A stretch of 64,000 bases of DNA from Papio anubis (lineage: Eukaryota > Chordata > Mammalia > Primates > Cercopithecidae), in contig NC_044983.1 of assembly GCF_008728515.1 (NCBI RefSeq), forward strand, positions 126,723,139 to 126,787,138. Reading direction: 5' to 3'. Position numbers and translations under genes: made by a program. Below the pieces are notes generated by a model. The model made no database searches. It saw only the letters and a program-made list of their open reading frames with translations, and was not told the DNA's origin. How positions within the stretch are numbered: the first letter of the stretch is position 1; each line of letters begins with the position of its first letter. Below, in pieces: positions 55,575 through 64,000 of the stretch.

Positions 55575-55639
55575 CCACTTACCTGGAGATTCTAGCTGGT
55601 ATTGTTTAACCAAAAACTAAATAATGAAAAGTACTGAAA

Positions 55640-55925
55640 AATAATCCAAACTGGATTATTTACAGATGATGTAATATAGAAAAGCCAAGAAATATACATA
55701 TTAAATGTTAGGATGACAAAAGATGTTCATTAAGTTTGCTGGATATCAGGTCAATATATAAAACACAAGAAGAAAACAGCAATTGCAAGTTTTAAAAAGA
55801 CAAGATACAATTGAAATAGTAACTGAACATAAAGGAATCTACAAAAGAATTTAGCAATATACAAAGCCTTTATGGAGAGCATTATAAACTTTCTTGAAAG
55901 ACATTAGAGTTTATTTATGTAAATA
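55640..55925 (+). mobile_element. L1 ORF2 fragment around the RT core, plus strand
   Basis: ggattatttacagatgatgt is the decayed FADD/D motif context. Then gtttgctggatatcaggtca, atataaaacacaagaagaaa and gagagcattataaactttc keep L1M order. Highly degraded. Confidence 0.75.
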
Positions 55926-56867
55926 GAGATTGTAGTATATATATTTATGAGTTGGAAGACTCAATTATAAAAATGGGTCGTGAATTCACGAATATTCATT
56001 TTATTATCCTTTGTACATTCTTGTATGTGTAAAAGCATCTACCATTTTAACTGAAAATTTAAAAATATTTAAATGTAATTTTAAAGATCAAATAGACACA
56101 AACTGTTTTTGTGTACACGCCTTGCATGTGCACATACATGTTAATGCCAAACAGTTGGAGTGTGCCTAATTTCATTTAACCCACCATGATTTGTTGGAAA
56201 ATTATCTGTATGTACACTGGATAGATGAGCCAAGTGAAGCTCAAGGTAGATAAGTGACCTCCCAAAGTCATACCTCACAAAGACCGTATATTGATCTTCT
56301 TTCTCCTGCCCAGGACCTCTTATCTGGCCCAACGTTCACTTACCAGCCAATACCACCACATTTCTCAGGTCAACCTAATGCACACAGAATAGGGAGTCTG
56401 GTAGAGTTAGGAATCCTATTAATCAGTGTCTCCTTTGGTAGGACATAGGTGATGATTTCAGTCTAAATAACAGGCAGTTTAACATCATGTGGTGGGATGG
56501 GTGCAAGGTGTTGCTAGACTTTGAAAAATTAGCCATCTGGGATTTGGCCCTTGCTTCCCAAAAGAACTGTCTGCTAAGCACTCATGTCCGGGCAGCACTG
56601 CCATTAAAGCTATGCAGCCACTCACTACCAAGCTCTGAAATCCATCTCTGGAAAATAAGAGTGAATTAGTCACAGGTGGTCCTGCCAAACACATGCTCAC
56701 TAATCAGAAATGACTTCGACACTTCTCATAAGCCCTTGTGAACAGCTTTGGAAACAAACACACACAAATAAACTCCCCTCCTAACAGAGCTTGCCCTGAG
56801 GTTAAAAACTGAAAACTATGTATACATGTTTATTCGTTTGTTCACCTTTTATTTTATTTATCCTTGA
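55926..56867. other. intergenic, nothing recognised
   Basis: Contains small open frames on both strands at 56141-56700 with no family features. No repeat assigned. Confidence 0.5.
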
Positions 56868-57025
56868 ATATATTTATTCAATAAAATAAATATTTACAGA
56901 GTGTTTCTTTGTGCCACATATTACATCAAGCCCTGAGTATACTTTGTGAAAAAGAAAGTGCTCCCTGCTCTCAGAGAGCTTATAGGATAGGGAAGATGTT
57001 AAATAAACAAATATAAATATCCACA
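56868..57025 (+). mobile_element. L2 fragment, plus strand
   Basis: ttattcaataaaataaatat, ttacagagtgtttctttgtg and ctgctctcagagagcttata follow L2 ('ttcaacaaatatttactgagtgcctac ... tctcaagg agctta'). Confidence 0.75.
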
Positions 57026-57028
57026 AAC

Positions 57029-57282
57029 ATTAAAAATTAGACCAACATGAACAATATGACAAAATCCCATCTCTACACAAAATAATACAAAAATTATCTG
57101 GGCATGATGTCATGCGCCTATGATCCCAACTACTCAGAAGGCAGAGGCGGGAGGATTGCTTCAGCCCTGGAGGTCCAAGCTACAGTGAGCTGAGATTGTA
57201 CCACTGCGCTCCAGCATGGCACGTAGAAAAAGAAAGACCCTGTTTCCCAAAATAAATAAATAAATAAGTAAACAAATACGGG
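57029..57282 (+). mobile_element. 5'-truncated Alu, plus strand
   Basis: Begins in the left arm (attagaccaacatgaacaat), then tacaaaaattatctgggcat, ggcagaggcgggaggattgc and gtgagctgagattgtaccact, to gaccctgtttcccaaaataa with a (AAAT)n tail. About 60 bases of the Alu start are missing. Strong divergence suggests AluJ age. Confidence 0.9.
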
Positions 57283-57342
57283 GTAGAATAAGAAAGACCC
57301 TGTTTCCCAAAATAAATAAATAAATAAATAAAATTAAAAGTA
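57223..57342 (+). repeat. 60-bp tandem duplication of the Alu end and tail
   Basis: gtagaaaaagaaagaccctg at 57223 recurs with one change at 57283, exactly 60 bases later. Both copies contain tttcccaaaataaataaat. The unit spans the last bases of Alu and its AAAT tail. Confidence 0.95.
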
Positions 57343-57671
57343 ATAATAACAATTAAATTGGGGGAAAGAGTTGGAAGGAGGATAAAGAGGAGGAAGTTCT
57401 TAAACTTTTTCAGGGAGTCACGTTTTGGGAAGAAAGCATGAAAGCCAAGCCTAAGGGAAGAGTTTTAGATTCCCTGAAGTACTTCAGATTTCTTGGAAAC
57501 AGGCTTCTGTTTCTAGTTCATTTTTGCATCTCTAAAACCTATCACTTACTATGAGACAGTTGAGTCTGTTAGAGGACATGTTAGTTATTGTTGCACCTAG
57601 TGTAAGGTTTACCAGACCTAAATAACCAATTCCGTTGTTGCCTCAAGAGGCTCCAAGCTCAGTCCTCTTAG
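57343..57671. other. intergenic, nothing recognised
   Basis: No repeat or gene assigned. Confidence 0.5.
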
Positions 57672-58056
57672 TTTTCTTTTTTCTTTTTTTAACTTTTATT
57701 TTAGGTTCAGGTGTACCTGTGTAGGTTTGTTATATAGGTAAATTTGTGTCACGTGGGTGTGTTGTATAGATTACTTCATCACCCAGGTACTAAGCCTAGT
57801 ACCCAGTGGTTGTTTTTTCCTACTCCTCTCCTTCCTCCCACCCTCCAACCTCACTGTCTCTTGTCCCCTTCTTTGTGTTCACAAATTTTCATCATGTAGC
57901 TCCCACTTACAAGTGAGAACACGCAGTATTTGATTTTCTGTTCCTGTGTTAGTTTGCTAAGGATAATGGCCTCCAGATCCATCTGTGTCCCTGCAAAAAA
58001 CCACAATCTCATTCTTTTTTATGGCTGCATAGTATTCTATCTGTATCACATTTTCT
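57672..58056 (-). mobile_element. L1 3' end, 5'-truncated, minus strand
   Basis: tttttaacttttattttaggttc, gtgtaggtttgttatataggt, cacttacaagtgagaacacg and ggataatggcctccagatcc are the L1PA/L1PB 3' UTR and ORF2 end in reverse. About 385 bp. It closely parallels 26285-26862 over its length. Confidence 0.93.
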
Positions 58057-58877
58057 TAAACACTCAGGTATAACTCACAGCAGCACTTCTCTACCTTTAC
58101 TATGTCAAAGAACATGTGACAGAAGGCATGAATCTGTGCAACATACTACTAGTACATGTAGACTTAAGATGTACATTCATATTAACCTCAACTTTCTCTG
58201 TCCCATTCAAAAAAATGTATCAGAAGGCAAGTAAGTAAGAGCAAACTTATTACTGAATTAACCTTGGATCCACTTTACTTAGAAAATCCAAAGTACAACA
58301 TTCATATATCTGTACTGCTGTTAATAACAGACTACTTGTAGGACACATGACAATTATTTACACCAGTTTTCTGATACCACAGTTAATGTAACTGCTCTGC
58401 AGAGCTCCCGCTGTCACTCTCACCTACATGAATGGGCCTCAGGCCCTATCCCCTTATGTATTATTTTCATAAATCCAGTAACTCACTGAAGAATTAGTCA
58501 AAGTCCCTAGTTACATAAGACTATCTTCATCCCATCCACACATGGCTGATTAATTGCTTCCACGTTTCTCAATACATTTTTTTTAAGCAAATGCTCTCAT
58601 ATCACTTGCCTACTCCCCACTACATATCCCTTAATTATTGGTCTCTGGTGTTGAGATTTATAATGGGCCTCCACCATAATTCTACTTTAGGAGTTAGGAT
58701 CATTATTAATAGTCTCTTAATACATTATATATTCAATAAATATATATCGAGTAGGTACTATCATCATCATCATCATTGTCATTGTCATTGTCATTCCTGT
58801 TATGTGTTAGGCTTTTGGGAGGCACTGGACCACCAGCAGTGAACATTACAGGCAAGCAACCACTGATTAGTTTTCTT
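58057..58877. other. intergenic, with a (TCA)n/(TTGTCA)n tract
   Basis: Tract at 58760-58795: about five TCA units, then three TTGTCA units. It explains a histidine-rich frame at 58591-58842. Otherwise nothing assigned. Confidence 0.55.
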
Positions 58878-59400
58878 TCACTGTAGATTAGTTGGCATTT
58901 TAAAAAATTTTGTAAGTAGAATTGTACAATGTGGGCTTTTTGTGTATGGCATCTTTCAATCTACATAGCGACTCTGAGATTCATCCATGTTTTTACATAT
59001 CGATAGTTCACTTATATTGTTTCTGTTCTGGTCATTTATATTGTTATTCTATTTTATGGATATACCTCATTTTATTTTATTTATCATTCACTTCTTGATT
59101 AATACTTGTATATAGGATTTGCTGGTTTTTGCTACTGTGAATAAAGCTTCAATAAGCATTTCTGTACAAGCCTTTGTATAAAGGTACGTTTTCATTTATT
59201 TTTGGCAAATACTTAGGAATGGAACTCCTGGAATATTTAATGAGTAATGTGTCTAGCTTCGAGAGGGAAGTGGTCAGTTTCCCAAAGTGTTTGTTCCATT
59301 TTACTTTCTCATCAACAGGTGTATAGGAGTTCAACCTCTTTCACGTCTCAGCCAGGTGCTTAACCAGTAGCACTTGCTACTGTCAATCATTTTAAAAGGA
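58878..59400 (-). mobile_element. old L1 (L1M) ORF2 C-terminal part, minus strand
   Basis: agattcatccatgtttttac, tttgctactgtgaataaagc, tttctgtacaagcctttgta, ttcatttatttttggcaaat and acttaggaatggaactcctg match the L1M pattern in order. The end near 59340-59400 (ctttcacgtctcagccaggt) is degraded. Confidence 0.8.
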
Positions 59401-60016
59401 CATTTTGTAAGTATAATTTAGATAAAATAAAATTTGCTCATTTTAAGTGTACATATTTCATATGTTTTCACAAACTAGTATAGTCACTTACCCACCAAAA
59501 TTGAGATACAGAAAATTCATATCACCCCAAAAACTTTCCTCATGACCTTTTGTAATTAATGTCTTCCCTCAAGTGCAGCCCTGGGAAACCATTGAGCTGT
59601 TTCTATTACTAAAGTTATGCCTCTTCTTTATTATGTCTTTTTTATCTCCTTTTTCTTTTCCGGGTTCATCATTAGCATTTATAAAACTAGACTTAGGAAA
59701 AGAACTAGGTTTGAGGACACGTGCATGATCTTAATATAGTGAATGTTGTACCCACAAAAATTAAAATTAAAAATTAAAAAATATATAGAGTAAATGTTTA
59801 GCCTGTCCTGATTATTAATCAGAGCAATGAGAATATTGGCAGAGTTTTGTCTTTTCTACAATTTGATATTAATTGTGTACATGTACAATATAGTCTTTTG
59901 TGCCTGTCTTCCTTCACTAGCACAGTGCTTTTGAGATTGATCCATGTTCCTGAATACACAAGCAGATCATTCCTTTCTTTTGCTGACTAGTTCTCCATTA
60001 CATTATCCATTCACTC

Positions 60017-60050
60017 TTCTATTGGTTGTTTCTACACCAATAGAAACAAC
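60017..60050. repeat. 34-bp nested palindrome within the L1
   Basis: ttctattggt (60017-60026) pairs with accaatagaa (60036-60045), and gttgtttcta (60025-60034) pairs with tagaaacaac (60041-60050), all perfectly. L1 consensus wording continues on each side (ttgg then acatctgag). Confidence 0.93.
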
Positions 60051-60185
60051 ATCTGAGTTGTTTCTAGCTTGGCAATATTATAAATTATATCTATGAACAC
60101 ACATAAAAGTATTTCCATGGACATAAGTTTTCATTTCACTGGAATAAATACTCAGGAGTGGGATTTCTGGATCTCATGGTAAGTG

Positions 60186-60338
60186 AAATAATCTGTACAC
60201 CAAACCCCTGAGTCATGAGTTTACCTATATAACAAACCTGCACTTGTACCCCTGAAGCTAAAATAAAAGTTAAACTATTAAGAAAAGAGAAACGGACAAT
60301 GTTTCCTACAAGCTACATATGAAAGCAACACAAATACT
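60186..60338 (+). mobile_element. short L1 3' end (L1P-type), plus strand, inside the older L1
   Basis: gagtttacctatataacaaacc and tgcacttgtacccctgaagc with ctaaaataaaagttaaac form the end of an L1P/L1PB 3' UTR. Strand is opposite to the surrounding L1. The A-rich end reaches about 60290; the remaining bases are unassigned. Confidence 0.75.
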
Positions 60339-60365
60339 TGATACCGTTCTCACCAACATTTGGTA

Positions 60366-60958
60366 TTGTCAGTAATAATACCGACACAAGGGGTGGGTTC
60401 CATTGCTTGGTGGGTGACAGTCCAAAGATCACAACCAAGGAGGATTTAACAAGGACATTTTGTTACTTGCAACAAGAAAGGAAGAAACCAGAGGTAGTTC
60501 CCCAAAGCAGTGCCTCCCTGAACAAAGGTGAAAATTAGGCTTTTATTGGGCTGGTTAGCTGAGTCATTGCATATGGAGGTGGAGTAAAGGCAGCGCAGGC
60601 ACAGTCATTGATCATGCTTCTACCTATGATGCATGCATGGAAAATGGACAGTAAGCTCCTCCCTGGGCTGCGTTTTTAGTATGGTAATGAGGAGAGGTTG
60701 CCAAATTCATCTCCAACTCAGGCATCTCTGGATCCATCTGGTTTTTGTTTTGCTGGGGCTGGACATAATCAGTGGCACAGCATGATCAATGACTGCGCCT
60801 GTGCTGCCTTTACTCTACCTCTGCATGCAATGACTCAGCTAACCAGCCCAGTAGGAGCTTGACTTTCACCTTTGTTCTGAAACTTTTCTGAAACAACAAG
60901 AACTCAAGATGCAGCAGTTACAAGTGGCTACTTCTTTACAGTGAAAACCTGGGCACCC
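60366..60958 (-). mobile_element. ERV LTR (class not certain), minus strand, with internal inverted repeat
   Basis: Read on the minus strand there is a polyadenylation-type signal, ccaataaaagcc, near 60538-60549. After it come cacctttgttcagggaggc and ctttggactgtcacccacc, a plausible R-U5 end near 60366. The U3-side end is less clear (about 60925-60958). Both ends abut L1 sequence. No duplication was confirmed, so boundaries are approximate. Confidence 0.55.
60521..60876. repeat. 97-bp inverted repeat with 162-bp spacer
   Basis: Arm 1 is 60521-60617 and arm 2 is 60780-60876. Counted by hand, 85 of 97 positions pair and all 12 mismatches are transitions. The longest unbroken match is 26 bp in the middle of the arms (60549-60574, starting tgggctggttagctgag). 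Confidence 0.96.
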
Positions 60959-61560
60959 TGGGTTACGGTAATTGTGGCTACACTAGTGGATGTCTGGTGG
61001 CATATCTTTGAGGAAGCTTACATTTCCCTAATGATTTATGAGGCTGACCATTTGTTTTTCTGTGCTTATTGGACATTTGTGTATATCATTTTTTTGTGTA
61101 TGTGGAATGCCTTCTCTAACATTTTGCTCTTTTGTCATTTTTATTGAATAGTCTTCTTATTATTAAATTCTAAAAGTTACTTATATATGTAAGTTCCCTG
61201 TCAGAAATTTGCATTTTGCTATTTTCTTTCAGCCTGTGCCTTGGTATATATTGTATTGATAGTATCTCTCTCAATGAACAAACACTTTTATTGTGTTTAA
61301 AAGCTTTATTGAGATACGTAAGTACTGACTTAATTTCTTAATTTTAATTTCTTAAAGCCAGTTAGCATATGTCTCCACAAATTAAGTTTTTTACATTTGC
61401 CAAGACTGCTTTAGTTTCTTTGCATATCTAATGATTTTTAGAGCCAGTTTGTAAATTTCTACACAAAATCTCACTGGGATTTTTGATTGGGGTTGCACTG
61501 AATATATAGATAGAAGAAATGTTGCTAGCAAATCTACTCTTATAAAATGATTTTAAAAAG

Positions 61561-61985
61561 TTCTCTAAACAGAAAGAAATTGGAAAAAACAAACTTGGAA
61601 CTTCAGAAAGAAAAAATAGAACATAAAAGTCAATAAAAGTAGAAATAAATTAAATAAAATATCTTTCTCTCCTGAGTGTCTTAAATCATATTTGATGGTT
61701 TATGTAAAATAATATCTTCTGATTTAGTGCTCAATTTATATAGAGAAAGAATAAAAATGATTCTATTTTAAAAGTGGGAAAATTAAATGACCTGAAAGGA
61801 AGCAAAGTTTACATACTTTAGAGTGCTAAAACATATTAGTAGGATTTAATCAATAATATACACATATTGTAATAACTAAAATAACTGCTGAGGAATTAAA
61901 CAAAGCAGTATACTCAAAAACACTATAAAGAAATAAAAATTAAATTCTAAAATATGTTTACTTAACCCACAGGGAGGTTTCAAAA
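61561..61985. other. AT-rich, nothing recognised
   Basis: AT-rich sequence between two oppositely oriented L1 pieces; the 3' part may be decayed L1. No gene is seen. Confidence 0.5.
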
Positions 61986-62484
61986 GAAAGCCCAAAGCAG
62001 AAAAATAAAGAAAAAAGAAAAACAAAGTTAAAAAAGAAATAAAAATATGGAAGACTTAAGCCTAACATGTAAATATTTACCTTAGGTAATTTAGTGGCCT
62101 AAATAAACAATTTAAAAAACAGATTATTAGAATGGTTGTAAAAAAATAACCACGATCAAACGATATGATATACTGACTACAAGTAACTCATTTCAAATAA
62201 AATAACATAGGTAGGCTGAAAGTAAAAGGATAAAAAAATTGTATACCACACAGGCTTTTCTTAAAAGCAAGGCTATATTAGAATCAGCTAACGTTGACTT
62301 CAGAGCAAAAAAGTCACTGAAGATAGAAAGGGTGATTATGTAATAATAAGGGGACCCAGCATACAGAAGACACAGCACTTCTAAATGTGCATTCAGTAAA
62401 CAACAACCCTTAATATAAATAAAACATATATATATAATGTTAATATAAATAAAACATGATAGAGCTAAAAGACATCGCATGCTC
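61986..62484 (+). mobile_element. old L1 ORF2 (endonuclease end) fragment, plus strand
   Basis: gactacaagtaactcatttc, aaataacataggtaggctgaaa, taaaaaaattgtataccaca, ggctatattagaatcagcta and gacttcagagcaaaaaagtc follow ORF2 after the endonuclease domain, in frame pieces only. A 28-bp AT duplication lies near 62412-62458 (ttaatataaataaaacat twice). Confidence 0.8.
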
Positions 62485-64000
62485 ATGAATCAAAAGAATT
62501 AAAATTATTAAAATGACCATACTACTCAAAAATTTTATAAATTCAGTGCAGCCCCCTCAAAATATTAATTAAATTCCTCATAGAAACAGAAAAAAAAAGT
62601 CCTGAAATTCATATGGATCCACCAGAGACCCTAATAAGCCAAATAATACTGAGCAAAAAGAATAAAGCTGGAGGCATTACCCTACCTGACTTCAAATGAT
62701 ACTACAAAACTATCATAATTAAAATGGCATGGTTTTGGTATAAAAGCAAACACACAGATAAATGGAAGAGAATAGAGAACCCAGCAATAAATCCAGATAT
62801 TTACAGTCAATTGATGCTTAATGAAGGTGTCAAGAACACACATGAGAGAAAGAACTCCCTATTCAATAAATGGTGCTGGAAAAACTGGATATCTATATAC
62901 AGAAGAATGAAACTAGACCCTTATCTCTCATTATATACAATGGTCAACTCAGAGTGAACTGAAACCTTAAACACAAGACGTGAAACTATAAAAATACTAG
63001 TAAGAAGCATAGTGGAAACACTTAAGGACATTGGTCTAGGATAAGACCTCAAAGCCACAGAAAACAAAAACAAAAGACAAATGGTAGTCCTAAACTAAAA
63101 AGCTACCTCATAGCAAAGTAAATGATCAATAGAGTTAATATCCTGCAGAATGGGAGAAAATATTTGCAAACTATTTATCTGACAAGGGACTAAAATCTAG
63201 AATATACTAGAAACAACTCAACAACAATAAATCACAACCAATCTCATTCAAAATTGGGCAAAGGATCTGAATAGGTATTTCTCAAAAGAAGTCATACAAA
63301 TGGCCACAAGGTATATGAAAAAATGTTCAATATCACTAAGCATGAGGGAAATGTAAATCAAAACCACAATGAAATATCAGTTAAAACGGCTATTATCAAA
63401 AAGACAGAAAAATACCAAATGCTGATGAGAGTGCAGAGAAAGGAATCTGTTATACACTGTTGATTGGAACGTTAGTATCAACATTATAGAAAGTAGTATG
63501 GAGGTTTCTCAAAAACACAAAAATAGTAATACTATATGATCCAACAATCCCACTACTGGATATTTATCCAAAGGAAAGGTAATTAGTATATCAAAGGAAT
63601 AGCTGTGTCTCTATGTTTATTGCAGCAGTATTCACAATAGCCAAGATATGGAATCAACTTAAGGACCCATCAATGAATGGACAAAGTAAATACAGTATAT
63701 ATACACAACACAATACTATTCAGCCATAATAAAGAATGAAATCCTATCATTTGCAGCAACATATATTGAGCTGGAGGTCATTATGTTAAGTGAAATATGT
63801 CAGGCACAGAAAGACAAATTTTGCAGGTTCTCATTCATTGATGGGAACTAAAGAAAGCTGATCTCACGAATGTAAAGATTAGAATGATGGTTACCAGAGG
63901 CTGGGAAGATGTGAGGGGTATGAACAGAAGTTGGTTAACGGGCACAGACATACAACTAGATAGAAGAAATAAATTCTAAGTTCTAAGGTTGTGTAGCACT
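62485..64000 (+). mobile_element. L1 ORF2 C-terminal half and 3' UTR, plus strand, cut by window end
   Basis: Best-preserved L1 of its age here. Frame 62724-62957 reads MAWFWYKSKHTDKWKRIENP and SLFNKWCWKNWI, ORF2 phrases; later frames are broken. Further blocks: gcatgagggaaatgtaaatcaaaacc, tgatccaacaatcccactac and gaatactattcagccataataaag. From about 63860 the 3' UTR begins (ggttaccagaggctgggaag). The element runs past 64000, so its poly(A) is not seen. L1MA/L1PB age. It may be a separate copy from the fragment just upstream because the jump in ORF2 is large (about 1.7 kb of ORF2 missing). Confidence 0.93.

Larger units (their letters stand above)
59400..61560 (-). mobile_element. second old L1 (L1ME-like), minus strand, broken by two insertions
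   Basis: Starts at its 3' UTR (taaaatttgctcattttaagtg, ccccaaaaactttcctcatga), then ORF2 end (59900-60185: gattgatccatgttcctgaa, gacataagttttcatttcac, ctcaggagtgggatttctgg). It resumes at 60339-60366 (ttctcaccaacatttggtat), again after about 60959 (ggctacactagtggatgtct, gcttattggacatttgtgta), and on to 61380-61560 (ccagtttgtaaatttctaca, gggatttttgattggggttg). Order and orientation are consistent with one element. Inserts: 60186-60338 and 60366-60958. Confidence 0.72.

Noticed and set aside
58591..58842. Histidine-rich frame
   Set aside because: Produced by the TCA/TTGTCA tract; no domain.
1..64000. CRISPR array, tRNA, rRNA, snRNA, 7SK or Y RNA
   Set aside because: No regularly spaced direct repeats with unique spacers and none of the characteristic RNA gene sequences were seen. 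Only the 7SL-derived Alu/FLAM SINEs are present.
1..64000. A new multi-gene system
   Set aside because: No genes with conserved domains other than transposon remnants exist in the window; claiming a system would not be supported.

Overview
This is primate intergenic DNA, most likely from an Old World monkey (Cercopithecidae, e.g. macaque, baboon or vervet group). Primate origin follows from about ten Alu-type copies, L1 fragments of many ages, THE1/MST/MLT1 and MLT2-type LTRs, MIR, L2 and pogo/Tigger remnants. The cercopithecid call rests mainly on the youngest Alu (25951-26252), which carries changes I know from the AluYR lineage of Old World monkeys. I find no convincing protein-coding gene, exon, tRNA, rRNA, snRNA, CRISPR array or complete mobile element. 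The open frames in the window are short and fall inside Alu or L1 copies, LTRs or low-complexity tracts, or look like chance.  Layout. 1-1.65 kb: L1 ORF2 tail and an Alu. 3.1-3.8 kb: MLT2-like LTR with a GATA tract. 5.2-9.0 kb: two Alus, an ERV1-type LTR, a MIR and an MST LTR. 10-13 kb: MIRs, an L1 3' end and an L2. 14.5-20.3 kb: MLT1, FLAM, an L1 end, a MIR cluster, a 64-bp alternating purine-pyrimidine tract, an Alu, and two ERV1-type LTRs, one inserted in a MIR. 21.3-22 kb: Tigger remnant. 23.1-27.7 kb: three Alus including the monkey-type AluY, two L1 pieces, L2 and MIR. 28-35 kb: L2, L1, an LTR and a long L1 tail. 35-39 kb is the least repetitive stretch. 39-49.7 kb: L2, MLT2, THE1, MLT1, MIR and an interrupted Tigger-like element. 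50-58 kb: old L1, L2, and a THE1 element with LTR-internal-LTR structure. 58.9-61.6 kb: old L1 tails on the minus strand, broken by a later L1 end and by an LTR holding a 97-bp inverted repeat. 62-64 kb: plus-strand L1, running off the window.  No genes work together here. The informative content is the insertion history (nested elements, target-site duplications) and local rearrangements: two inverted duplications, a tandem duplication of an Alu tail, and tracts able to adopt unusual DNA structures. Family names were assigned by eye; subfamily names and most element ends need a repeat-library alignment.
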